Part shown: positions 24,678 to 32,687 of the stretch, piece after piece
Layout of the letters: each line of letters opens with the position of its first letter
Numbering within the stretch: the first letter of the stretch is position 1
From: an uncultured bacterium
GTDB lineage: Bacteria; Bacteroidota; Bacteroidia; Chitinophagales; CAIOSU01
Reading direction: 5' to 3'
Length of the DNA stretch: 33,942 nucleotides
Assembly (NCBI GenBank): GCA_903861055.1
Contig: CAIOSU010000302.1
Coordinates: forward strand, 1-33,942
The notes under the pieces: model-generated
Database searches by the model: none
What the model saw: the letters and a program-made list of their open reading frames with translations, nothing else
What the model was told of the DNA's origin: nothing
Program-made: the position numbers and the translations under genes

Positions 24678-26579
24678 ATGAGCGAGAGTATTAAGCATGA
24701 GTGCGGCATTGCCGTTATTCGACTACTAAAGCCACTAGAATTTTACCAAGAGAAATATGGTACGGCCCTGTATGGCCTCAATAAGCTGTACCTGTTGATG
24801 GAGAAACAGCACAACCGCGGCCAAGATGGCGTGGGCGTGGCTACCATTAAGCTCGACCCGGTGCCCGGAAACCGCTACATAAGCCGCCAGCGCAGCAACA
24901 GTAGCCAACCCATAAAAGATGTTTTTAAGGAAATTTTCGAGCCATTTATCCAGCTTGAAAAAACAGAGCCTGCCAAAATGCGCGATGCCAATTGGCTGAA
25001 GCACAACATGAAATACATTGGCGAGGTTATGATGGGCCACCTTCGCTACGGCACGCACGGTAAGAATAGCATTGAGGCTTGCCACCCGTTCCTTCGCCAA
25101 AACAACTGGATGACCCGCAACCTGGTGTTGGCAGGCAACTTTAACATGACCAATGTTGATGAGTTGTTTGAGCAGTTGATGGAACTAGGCCAGCACCCTA
25201 AGGAAATGACCGATACGGTAATTGTGTTGGAAAAAATCGGTCATTTTCTGGATATGGAGATACAACGCTTGTTTGACTTGTTTAAGTCGCAAGGGTATAG
25301 TAACAACGATATAACCCACATGATTGCCGATGAGCTGGACCTGCACAAAATACTGAGCCGCTCAATGAAAGATTTGGATGGCGGGTATGTAATGACCGGT
25401 ATGATTGGTCATGGCGATGCGTTTGTAATTCGCGACCCGAACGGCATTCGCCCAGCCTATTGGTACCAAGATGATGAGGTAGTGGTAGTAGCCAGCGAAC
25501 GACCTGCCATACAAACCACCTTCAATGTACCCGAAGAGAAGATATTGGAAATAGCGCCCGGCCATGCCGTTATCATTAAAAAGAACGGGCAAATAAGCCA
25601 TTTAGAGTGTGCACCCCCAAAACCGAAACGCTCTTGTAGTTTCGAGCGGATCTATTTTTCAAGGGGCAACGACAAGGATATTTACCAAGAGCGCAAAAAA
25701 TTGGGGCATTTGCTTACCCCTACCGTGTTGAATGCAGTAAACCACGACTTGGAGAATACCATTTTCTCGTATATACCCAACACTGCCGAAACCGCCTACT
25801 ATGGCTTGGTCGATGGTATTTTGGACCATTTGAAGACTTACCGTAAAGACGAGATAAAGCGCCTAGGTGCAAATATTACCGAAGAACAGCTAGACCACAT
25901 TTTCAATATGTCGCCACGCTTGGAAAAGTTGGCCGTAAAAGATATTAAGCTGCGCACATTTATTACCGACGATTCATCTAGAAACGAGCTGGTATCGCAC
26001 GTGTATGATGTTACTTATGGCTTAATAAGGAAAGGTGTTGATACTATTGTTGCGCTGGACGACTCGATTGTGAGAGGTACTACCTTGCAACAAAGCATAC
26101 TCAGCATTTTCGATAGATTGGGACCCAAGAAAATCATCATCGTATCGTCGGCGCCGCAAATACGCTACCCCGATTGTTATGGTATCGATATGTCGCGTAT
26201 GCAAGAGTTTGTGGCCTTTCGTGCCGCTATTGCGTTGCTACAAGATACCGGCCAAGGGCACATCATTAAAGATACGTTTGAAAAGTGCCGAGCTGCCAAC
26301 CTGTTGCCGCTTCACGAAGTACGCAACGAAGTGAAGGCCATCTATGCGCCATTTACCCCTGAGCAAATCAGTGCCAAAGCCGCAGAGTTGCTGAAACCAA
26401 AGCATATTTTCAGTGATGTACAGATTATTTTCCAGACCATTGAAAACCTGCACGTGGCTACTCCCGAGCACTTGGGTGACTGGTACTTTAGCGGCGACTA
26501 CCCAACCCCGGGCGGCAACCGTGTGGTAAACCAATCGTTTATGAACTACTACGAAGGAAAAGACAAACGCGCTTATTAA
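24678..26579 (+). CDS. purF: Amidophosphoribosyltransferase, long Bacteroidota form
   Basis: This 633-residue protein carries out the first committed step of purine synthesis, PRPP plus glutamine to phosphoribosylamine. The Ntn-hydrolase glutaminase nucleophile is Cys9 in HECGIAVIR, preceded by an eight-residue leader that would have to be removed to free it. NRGQDGVGVA (46-55), HLRYGTHGKNS (121-131), LAGNFNMTN (151-159) and IRDPNGIRPAYW (251-262) complete that domain. The PRPP loop VALDDSIVRGTTL is at 458-470. It is ~130 residues longer than E. coli PurF because of inserts around 160-230 and 350-430. In place of the usual ARPDS motif it has SRGND (328-332). Transcription is monocistronic between its own promoter and a strong terminator. 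Confidence 0.94.
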   Translation: MSESIKHECGIAVIRLLKPLEFYQEKYGTALYGLNKLYLLMEKQHNRGQDGVGVATIKLDPVPGNRYISRQRSNSSQPIKDVFKEIFEPFIQLEKTEPAKMRDANWLKHNMKYIGEVMMGHLRYGTHGKNSIEACHPFLRQNNWMTRNLVLAGNFNMTNVDELFEQLMELGQHPKEMTDTVIVLEKIGHFLDMEIQRLFDLFKSQGYSNNDITHMIADELDLHKILSRSMKDLDGGYVMTGMIGHGDAFVIRDPNGIRPAYWYQDDEVVVVASERPAIQTTFNVPEEKILEIAPGHAVIIKKNGQISHLECAPPKPKRSCSFERIYFSRGNDKDIYQERKKLGHLLTPTVLNAVNHDLENTIFSYIPNTAETAYYGLVDGILDHLKTYRKDEIKRLGANITEEQLDHIFNMSPRLEKLAVKDIKLRTFITDDSSRNELVSHVYDVTYGLIRKGVDTIVALDDSIVRGTTLQQSILSIFDRLGPKKIIIVSSAPQIRYPDCYGIDMSRMQEFVAFRAAIALLQDTGQGHIIKDTFEKCRAANLLPLHEVRNEVKAIYAPFTPEQISAKAAELLKPKHIFSDVQIIFQTIENLHVATPEHLGDWYFSGDYPTPGGNRVVNQSFMNYYEGKDKRAY

Positions 26580-26610
26580 TAGCACCGAGTATTTTCACCT
26601 AATTATTCAG

Positions 26611-26645
26611 CGGCCGTGCCTATCTCAGGTGCGGCCGTTTTGTTT
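26611..26645 (+). terminator. Rho-independent terminator of purF
   Basis: CGGCCGTGCCT pairs with AGGTGCGGCCG over 11 bp (two wobble pairs, 5-nt loop ATCTC), followed by TTTTGTTTTG. Confidence 0.85.
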
Positions 26646-26781
26646 TGTAGCCCACGGTGTGGCTTGTGCAGTTGCATTGGCAATGCAGCAATACTGCTTG
26701 TATTGCGTTTAAAGTAATTGGGTGTCATCTACAAAACGGCCTGCTTATAGTTTTTCTCTATCGGCACATAGAAACAATCAA

Positions 26782-26814
26782 TTTGATTTATGTATAGCTT
26801 ATTGTGTACTTTAC
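26782..26814 (+). promoter_or_regulatory. Possible katG promoter
   Basis: TTTG at 26782-26785 and TACTTTAC at 26807-26814 (two mismatches to TAnnTTTG) are 21 nt apart, placing a start about 30 nt before the ATG. This is only a weak match, and no OxyR-type site was identified. Confidence 0.3.
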
Positions 26815-26846
26815 ATTAATTGATAAGCATCAAAACAAACCCGATT

Positions 26847-29156
26847 ATGAAAGCCCTAGCTATTTTATTACTCATGAGCCTATCGCTGTATGGTTTTGCA
26901 CAGCACGACCTATCATATGCTCCTAAAGATGGCACCGGCGGTGGTTGCCCAATGGGATATGACAAGCCGAAGCAGCAGCAAACAGACTCTGTGCCAAGCC
27001 CAAGCCCCAAAACGGCAAATGAGCCCATCAAAACCAATCAAGATTGGTGGCCGAACAAGTTAGATTTGAGCATATTGCGCTTAAACTCAGGCCTTAGCAA
27101 CCCCATGGACCCTAACTTCAATTACCGCACGGCCTTCCAAACTTTAGATTATGAAGCACTGAAAAAAGACCTTCGCGAGCTGATGACCCAATCGCAAGAT
27201 TGGTGGCCAGCCGATTGGGGCCATTACGGTGGTTTGTTTATTCGTATGGCTTGGCATAGCGCGGGCACTTACCGCACTGGAGATGGTCGTGGTGGTTCAA
27301 GGGAAGGACAGCAGCGTTTTGCACCCATCAATAGCTGGCCCGACAATGCCAACTTGGACAAAGCACGCCGCTTACTATGGCCCATTAAGCAAAAATATGG
27401 CGATAAAATTTCGTGGGCCGATTTGATGATACTAACTGGTAACGTAGCCCTAGAGTCGATGGGTTTTGAGACCTTCGGTTTTGCGGGTGGACGCGAAGAT
27501 GTTTGGGAGCCTGCTAGCAATGTATATTGGGGCCGCGAAAGTAAATGGTTGGCCGATGAGCGCTATTCTGGCAACCGTCAATTAGAGAAGCCATTAGCCG
27601 CAGTGCAAATGGGCCTGATATATGTAAACCCTGAAGGACCTAACGGAAACCCTGACCCATTGGCAGCAGCATTTGATATACGCGAAACATTTGGTCGCAT
27701 GGGCATGAACGATGAAGAAACCGTAGCACTTATTGCAGGCGGCCACACGCTGGGCAAAACCCACGGGTCGGCGCCAGGCTCATACCTAGCGCCAGAACCC
27801 GAAGGTGCCCCAATGGAGGAGATGGGTTTTGGTTGGAAAAATAGCTACCAAACAGGAGTAGGTAAAGATGCAAACACATCGGGCTTGGAGGTAATTTGGA
27901 CCAATACGCCTACCCAATGGAGCCAGGGATTCTTTAAATCGTTGTTTGGCCACGAGTGGGAACTGACTAAAAGTCCAGGCGGTGCCCACCAATGGGTAGC
28001 CAAAGATGCAAACGCCACAGTGCCCGATGCTTTTGACACCACCAAAAAGCATAAGCCTACCATGCTTACCACCGACCTTTCGTTGCGATTCGACCCGATT
28101 TATGGTCCGATTTCGAAACGATTTATGGAAAACCCAGCCGAGTTTAACGCTGCCTTTGCCAAGGCTTGGTTTAAATTGACGCACCGCGATATGGGTCCTA
28201 AAACCTTGTACTTAGGCCCTGAAGTGCCTAAAGAAGTATTAATTTGGCAAGACCCTATTCCGGCATTGAACCATAAGTTGGCTGACGCTAAGGATATTGC
28301 CGACTTGAAAGCCGAGATATTAAAATCGGGACTTACTAGCAACGAAATGATTGAGACCGCTTGGGCAAGCGCAAGCACTTTCCGAGGCTCAGATAAGCGC
28401 GGTGGTGCCAATGGTGCCCGCATACAGCTTCAGCCAATGCGTAACTGGGAAGTAAACAACCCAAAACAGCTGGAAAAAGTATTGACCGCGCTGGGTAAAA
28501 TACAAAAGAGCTTCAATGCCAAAAGCAAGGATAAGCAGATATCAATGGCCGACTTGATTGTGTTGGCAGGCAATTTGGGTATTGAAGCCGCTGCCAAAAA
28601 AGGTGGACTTACCATCGAAGTTCCTTTTACACCGGGCCGTATGGATGCTTTGCAAGAGCAAACTGATGTAGCATCAATAGGAGTGCTGGAGCCACAAGCT
28701 GATGGTTTCCGCAATTACCAGAAAACCAACTACACCTTCTCTACCGAAGAGCTGTTGGTTGATAAGGCCCAGTTGCTAACCCTAACTGCGCCTGAAATGA
28801 CCGTGTTGTTGGGTGGCTTGCGTGCCTTGGACGCAAACTATGATGGCTCAAAGCATGGCGTATTTACCAACCGTGCAGGCGCCCTTACCAACGACTTTTT
28901 TGTGACCTTACTAGATATGGGCATTGTGTGGCGCAAATCGGCTACCAATGAAAACCTATATGAGGGTGTTGATCGCAAAACGGGTGTAGTGAAGTACACC
29001 GCTACCCGTGCCGATTTGGTTTTTGGCTCAAACTCTGAGTTGCGCGCCTTATCAGAGTATTATGCTACCACCAGCAACCAAGAAAAATTTGTGAAGGACT
29101 TTGTAGCCGCTTGGACCAAAGTAATGAACCTTGACCGATTTGATTTGCAAGATTAA
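26847..29156 (+). CDS. katG: Catalase-peroxidase with export signal peptide
   Basis: The ATG at 26847 gives 769 residues. Both peroxidase-like halves are present. The N-terminal half holds the heme site: distal Arg133, Trp136 and His137 (RMAWHSAGTYR), proximal His300 in AGGHTLGKTHG, and the KatG-specific cross-link residues Trp136, Tyr259 (GLIYVNPEGPNGNPDP) and Met285 (GRMGMND). The heme-free C-terminal half starts near residue 430. It breaks down hydrogen peroxide as catalase and peroxidase. Unusually, it opens with a clear signal peptide (MKALAILLLMSLSLYGFAQ, cut near residue 19), so this copy should work in the periplasm. A TTG at 26820 could add nine residues but spoils the signal peptide start. 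It is monocistronic with its own terminator. Confidence 0.95.
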   Translation: MKALAILLLMSLSLYGFAQHDLSYAPKDGTGGGCPMGYDKPKQQQTDSVPSPSPKTANEPIKTNQDWWPNKLDLSILRLNSGLSNPMDPNFNYRTAFQTLDYEALKKDLRELMTQSQDWWPADWGHYGGLFIRMAWHSAGTYRTGDGRGGSREGQQRFAPINSWPDNANLDKARRLLWPIKQKYGDKISWADLMILTGNVALESMGFETFGFAGGREDVWEPASNVYWGRESKWLADERYSGNRQLEKPLAAVQMGLIYVNPEGPNGNPDPLAAAFDIRETFGRMGMNDEETVALIAGGHTLGKTHGSAPGSYLAPEPEGAPMEEMGFGWKNSYQTGVGKDANTSGLEVIWTNTPTQWSQGFFKSLFGHEWELTKSPGGAHQWVAKDANATVPDAFDTTKKHKPTMLTTDLSLRFDPIYGPISKRFMENPAEFNAAFAKAWFKLTHRDMGPKTLYLGPEVPKEVLIWQDPIPALNHKLADAKDIADLKAEILKSGLTSNEMIETAWASASTFRGSDKRGGANGARIQLQPMRNWEVNNPKQLEKVLTALGKIQKSFNAKSKDKQISMADLIVLAGNLGIEAAAKKGGLTIEVPFTPGRMDALQEQTDVASIGVLEPQADGFRNYQKTNYTFSTEELLVDKAQLLTLTAPEMTVLLGGLRALDANYDGSKHGVFTNRAGALTNDFFVTLLDMGIVWRKSATNENLYEGVDRKTGVVKYTATRADLVFGSNSELRALSEYYATTSNQEKFVKDFVAAWTKVMNLDRFDLQD

Positions 29157-29175
29157 TGGCTACTTAGATGAACGG

Positions 29176-29212
29176 GAGCCGGCTGCGCAAGTAGCCGGCT
29201 CTTTTTGTTTTT
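29176..29212 (+). terminator. Rho-independent terminator of katG
   Basis: A perfect 9-bp stem (GAGCCGGCT pairing with AGCCGGCTC) with an 8-nt loop is followed by TTTTTGTTTTT, 20 nt after the katG stop. Confidence 0.9.
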
Positions 29213-29403
29213 GGCAGAAGTATTGTAAGCGCCATATTCAGGCTCAGCAAGCCCACCCCTTACTCTGTCAGCACCTTGCCGTTGGCGGCGTTGGGCGTGC
29301 TATACACACCATGCTCCAGCGTGCTTTAGAACATTCTGGCGGTTCGGTTACAGTATAGCTCCTATTAATTGACCGCTCAAAGGGCCTTTTTCAAAGGCTT
29401 TTC

Positions 29404-29418
29404 ATTGGATTATCCAAT
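29404..29418. repeat. Micro-hairpin ATTGGA/TCCAAT
   Basis: Perfect 6-bp inverted repeat with a 3-nt loop, without a T-tract, in the same format as the other intergenic micro-hairpins. Confidence 0.45.
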
Positions 29419-29600
29419 TCAGCATGTAAGTATATATGCTTATTGTTTGAATGTGGTTCGATTAATAACTTTACTGGTGATTTTAAAAAATAAATAATCT
29501 AATAATTAGTAGGTTTTAAGTTTTGTAAGGTGGGGTCTATAACCCAAATCGAAACATTGTACGGCTTCTGTTTTTATTAACAATCAATATTTTTTTAGCA

Positions 29601-30026
29601 ATGAAGAATCTTAGTTTAGTTTTTTTAGCTACAGTTTTTTTAGCAGGGGTGCTTCTTTCGGGATGCAAAAAAGACGACAAAAGCTTAATTGAAGGAACCT
29701 GGTTCCGAGTAAAGTTGGAGGAACGCACCGGTAATAATCAATGGCAAGTGAATTCGCAAAGCTGTAAGTTGGATGATGTAGAGGTTTATGAGAAAGGAGG
29801 AGGTTGGACATTTTATGCAGGCCCCAACCAGTGTAGCCCTGGAACAGGTGTAATAGCTGGTACATGGGAGCTTCGTGCTTCGGATACCAAAGTTGTTTTT
29901 ACTTATGATAATGCCGTGGGAGAGTATGAATCGACGGTAGAGGTACTTACTGAAGAAAGTCTTGTTTTAACTAATAGTGCTGGCGATTTAAGCAATACGC
30001 AATACAGATCTACTTACACTAAATAA
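29601..30026 (+). CDS. Lipocalin-like lipoprotein
   Basis: This 141-residue protein has a lipoprotein signal with lipobox LLSGC (lipidated Cys22), followed by KKDDKSLIEGTWFRVKLEER. The opening GTW, the strand pattern and GTWELRASDTKVVFTYD near the middle match the small lipocalin-like lipoproteins common in Bacteroidota. Two further cysteines (in SQSCKLDD and PNQCSPG) may form a disulfide. It is likely a cell-envelope protein that binds a small ligand, but none can be named. The next gene starts 58 nt later in the same direction, so co-transcription is possible. Confidence 0.82.
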   Translation: MKNLSLVFLATVFLAGVLLSGCKKDDKSLIEGTWFRVKLEERTGNNQWQVNSQSCKLDDVEVYEKGGGWTFYAGPNQCSPGTGVIAGTWELRASDTKVVFTYDNAVGEYESTVEVLTEESLVLTNSAGDLSNTQYRSTYTK

Positions 30027-30084
30027 CTTAAAAGCCGCCAAGCCGAAAACGGAATTTAAAGAGTAGGCAACCAACAACTAACCA

Positions 30085-30951
30085 ATGAAAAATTCTTCTG
30101 AAATCGTTAAAGCAAAGATGCCGTCAATCAACATAAACAATGTTGTTTTAGTGCTCATGTTGATTTGCTCCATGTTTTTGCTTCCAAGTTGCGATAAGTG
30201 CAAAGATGTAGATTGCAATAATGGTACTTGCAATGACGGCACTTGCGATTGTGATTATGGCTACTATGGCTCCTCTTGTCAATTAGGTAGCTCTTCTTCT
30301 GGAGGAAGCACCTCAAGCGGTAGCGGTTCGGGCAGTACTAGTTCTTCATCTGGCGGTGCTAACACTTGCACAACAAATGTTGCGGGTTGCGATCCAAGTC
30401 AATACTCTTGCGATGCAAGCGCTAGTTGTTATACTACCTATACTGCTTGTGCCAATTCAGGTACCTGTGCCTCATCAGGTGGCAGCGGCAGCGGCAGCAC
30501 AAGCTCTAGCTCTTCTACAGGTGGCTTTACTACTGCCTGTGCTACAAATGTTGCCGGTTGCGACCCAAGCCAATACTCATGCGATGCAAGCGCTAGTTGT
30601 TATGCTACTTATGCTGATTGTGTCAATTCTGGCACCTGTGCCTCATCGGGTGGTAGCAGCAGTAGCAGCACTAGCTCTAGCTCTTCTTCTGGCGGTTCAG
30701 CTGGGCAGGTTACGTTTTATACCACTCAAGATTTCAGTTGCGGTAATATTACCGTTAGCGTTAATGGCGGCAATGCGGTAATTGCCCAATTTTACACAAG
30801 CGGAGTGTCGGGCTGCGGCGCTAATGGTTGCGCAACTTTTACGCTTAATCCGGGACAGTATTCTTTCTCTGCTTCTTGCCCTTCACGCACTTGGGGACCA
30901 GGATCATTTACGGTTACCTCTGGTGGATGCCTGCTATACGAACTACAATAA
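30085..30951 (+). CDS. Cysteine-rich, Ser/Gly-linker repeat lipoprotein with EGF-like segment
   Basis: An N-terminal hydrophobic stretch (about 18-33) ends in LLPSC, a non-standard lipobox with Pro at -2, so Cys36 may be lipidated. The start could also be the ATG at 30118 (residue 12). An EGF-like segment follows (Cys44, 49, 54, 56, 65). Two 57-residue units then repeat, each of six cysteines with spacing x6-x6-x5-x6-x5: Cys95-128 and Cys152-185. They are separated by Ser/Gly-only linkers. The end (207-288) is a beta domain starting VTFYTTQDFSCGNITVSV with five cysteines (219, 244, 249, 265, 282). In total 24 cysteines lie outside the signal peptide. It is a surface-exposed protein of unknown role. 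The neighbouring DsbA-like gene is a plausible disulfide-forming partner. Confidence 0.8.
   Translation: MKNSSEIVKAKMPSININNVVLVLMLICSMFLLPSCDKCKDVDCNNGTCNDGTCDCDYGYYGSSCQLGSSSSGGSTSSGSGSGSTSSSSGGANTCTTNVAGCDPSQYSCDASASCYTTYTACANSGTCASSGGSGSGSTSSSSSTGGFTTACATNVAGCDPSQYSCDASASCYATYADCVNSGTCASSGGSSSSSTSSSSSSGGSAGQVTFYTTQDFSCGNITVSVNGGNAVIAQFYTSGVSGCGANGCATFTLNPGQYSFSASCPSRTWGPGSFTVTSGGCLLYELQ
30358..30698 (+). repeat. 171-bp repeat encoding the six-cysteine module and linker
   Basis: Two copies of about 171 bp (period measured between the shared GTTGC at 30379 and 30550) encode the Cys-rich unit and its Ser/Gly linker. DNA identity is high, especially over CGATGCAAGCGCTAGTTGTTA, which suggests recent in-frame duplication. 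Confidence 0.8.
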
Positions 30952-30962
30952 ATCATTGAAGT

Positions 30963-32009
30963 TTGGATGAATCTATAAAAAACCGACCAGGCGTAACTGT
31001 TTCCGTTTGGTCGGTTTTAGCCGATGTATTGGCAATTGCAGGAGGATACTTTTTGTACACTCTTGCGCCTTATTTTAATCAACTGCTTTCAGAAAGGGTT
31101 GTTGATTTCCTTCCTTTGCTTGCTGGAAGTCTTTTTATCGGGTCAATAACAGTATGTATTTTTGAAATTTCATGCAAAAATGCATACATATCGGTAAGTT
31201 CTAAGGCCCTTTCCTATTTTTTTGAAAAACTACGGGGATTGTTCGCTAAGGAGCCATCTCTGGCAAACGTCCTTTCTAAAGACAATACTAACAAACACGC
31301 GTTCTTCATTTTATTGGTTAAGATTTTTTATGTTCCAATGATGCTCCAGTTCATGGTAAGCAACTTCTGGTTTCTGTATAACTATGTCTTACACATGAAC
31401 TATAGTTTGCCAGAGAACTTTATCTCGGTTTTTAATATCACTATTTATCCTTTTTTGATAGGGGCGTGCTTTTTTGTGGATACGGTGTTTTTCTTTTTTG
31501 GCTACTTAATCTACTCTGAGGCGTTAGGCAATACCATTAGATCCGTTGAAACAACTTTTTTAGGATGGGCGGTTGCATTACTCTGTTATCCTCCATTTAA
31601 TTACATTACCGCTAATTTTATTCCTGCGCTGTACCACGACCAACCTGACACGGGCAATCCTCTTCTTACCTTTACTTTGCGCATTACCATGTTTGCTTTG
31701 TTGCTTGTATACACGCTAGCCACCTTAAACTTAGGGTGGAAAAGCTCTAATTTAACCAACAGGGGCATTGTTTCTCACGGTGTATATGCCATTGTAAGGC
31801 ATCCGGCCTATATTGCTAAAAACTTGTTCTGGTGGCTTTCGCTGTTGCCTATTGTTGCAAACAAGCCTGAAGCACTTTTGTATATGGCCGCATGGTCGTT
31901 TCTGTATTTTTTAAGAGCCATTACCGAAGAAAGACATTTACGGCAAGACCCAGATTATGCTGCCTATTGCGGAAAGGTAAAGTATCGTTTTATCCCTAAA
32001 ATATATTAA
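30963..32009 (+). CDS. ICMT-family membrane methyltransferase
   Basis: This 348-residue protein has about seven membrane segments. The C-terminal ~90 residues match the isoprenylcysteine carboxyl methyltransferase / phospholipid methyltransferase fold: RGIVSHGVYAIVRHPAYIAK (267-286, RHPxY motif) and AITEERHLRQDPDYAAYCGKVKYRFIP (319-345, EE pair and Y-rich end) for S-adenosylmethionine. The N-terminal two-thirds is an extra membrane region not recognised. No ATG lies near the start; the TTG at 30963 is used here, 11 nt after the previous stop, and a TTG at codon 23 is an alternative. Related bacterial enzymes methylate lipids, thiols or unknown substrates, so the substrate stays open. It is followed after 6 nt by the DsbA-like gene, a certain operon pair. 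Confidence 0.83.
   Translation: MDESIKNRPGVTVSVWSVLADVLAIAGGYFLYTLAPYFNQLLSERVVDFLPLLAGSLFIGSITVCIFEISCKNAYISVSSKALSYFFEKLRGLFAKEPSLANVLSKDNTNKHAFFILLVKIFYVPMMLQFMVSNFWFLYNYVLHMNYSLPENFISVFNITIYPFLIGACFFVDTVFFFFGYLIYSEALGNTIRSVETTFLGWAVALLCYPPFNYITANFIPALYHDQPDTGNPLLTFTLRITMFALLLVYTLATLNLGWKSSNLTNRGIVSHGVYAIVRHPAYIAKNLFWWLSLLPIVANKPEALLYMAAWSFLYFLRAITEERHLRQDPDYAAYCGKVKYRFIPKIY
30979..31018 (+). terminator. Terminator-like hairpin overlapping the start of the ICMT-like gene
   Basis: AAAACCGACCA (30979-30989) is a perfect 11-bp complement of TGGTCGGTTTT (31008-31018), with an 18-nt loop. It begins 28 nt after the stop of the Cys-rich lipoprotein gene, as a terminator would. The 3' arm ends in TTTT and then AG, so the T-tract is short. 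The hairpin lies inside codons 6-19 of the next gene, which suggests attenuation or partial termination. Confidence 0.55.
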
Positions 32010-32015
32010 CAACGT

Positions 32016-32687
32016 ATGAGCTCGTCACAGTTTAAACTATTGCTCCTTTTACAAATTGTAACCTTGTTCCTGGTAGGTATGTTGTTTTTCAAACCGTCGG
32101 CAGTTTCCAATGTCGGAAAACCATTAAGCGGAATTCCGGTGAAGGGCATTGCTGGTAAAAATGTTGGAAAGGTAGCGTTTGGAGATAACTATGTTTTTGG
32201 TAGCCCTGAAGCCAAAAATGAGCTAGTTGTTTTTAGCAGATACAACTGCGGTTTCTGCCGCGACTTCTATAACGAGACTTTTGATAGCTTGAAAGTAAAA
32301 TATGTACTAACGGGCAAGTTGAAGATTGTTTTTATGGATAATGTAAACCCAACTGACCAGCAGGGCATGCTCATGGCGCAGGTTGCAGAGATTGGAAAGC
32401 AACTGGATTTATATGAGGCCATACAAACTCAATTGTACAAAGGCAATCAGCCAGAAGATTCTTTGGAAGTAATTGAAAGAGCGCTTTCGGTTGGAATGAA
32501 CGAACAACAATTAAAAGACCTACTCGGTAAAACTGAAACAACGGAAAGCGTTCTAAAAGATAACCTAGAAGTAGATCGCTTGCAGCTTACTGGTACGCCG
32601 TCATTTGTAATTAATGGCAATATAATTGTTGGGTTTAAAGGATATCAAGAGTTTATAACTCAAATGGAGCAGTTTATGGTTCAATAA
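32016..32687 (+). CDS. Membrane-anchored DsbA-like thiol-disulfide oxidoreductase
   Basis: This 223-residue protein has one N-terminal membrane anchor (about 6-25, LLLLLQIVTLFLVGMLFF), so its catalytic domain should face the periplasm. The thioredoxin fold is inferred from VFSRYNCGFCRDFYNETF (72-89, C78-G-F-C81) and the cis-proline loop TGTPSFVING (192-201, Pro195), with a helical insert of the DsbA/Thioredoxin_4 type between. The predicted role is formation or rearrangement of disulfides in exported proteins, and the 24-cysteine lipoprotein two genes upstream is a plausible client. It starts 6 nt after the ICMT-like stop. Confidence 0.87.
   Translation: MSSSQFKLLLLLQIVTLFLVGMLFFKPSAVSNVGKPLSGIPVKGIAGKNVGKVAFGDNYVFGSPEAKNELVVFSRYNCGFCRDFYNETFDSLKVKYVLTGKLKIVFMDNVNPTDQQGMLMAQVAEIGKQLDLYEAIQTQLYKGNQPEDSLEVIERALSVGMNEQQLKDLLGKTETTESVLKDNLEVDRLQLTGTPSFVINGNIIVGFKGYQEFITQMEQFMVQ

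Larger units (their letters stand above)
29157..29600. other. 444-bp intergenic region
   Basis: After the katG terminator it holds a micro-hairpin (ATTGGA-TTA-TCCAAT, 29404-29418) and an A/T-rich stretch (about 29455-29600) that probably carries the promoter of the lipocalin-like gene. No exact TAnnTTTG element is found. No gene is supported. Confidence 0.55.

Noticed and set aside
26820..26846. TTG start for katG nine codons upstream
   Set aside because: The ATG at 26847 gives a standard signal peptide directly; the upstream extension adds polar residues and lies close to the suspected transcription start.
29131..29358. 75-codon open frame overlapping the end of katG
   Set aside because: It runs through the katG terminator hairpin and has no recognisable protein pattern.
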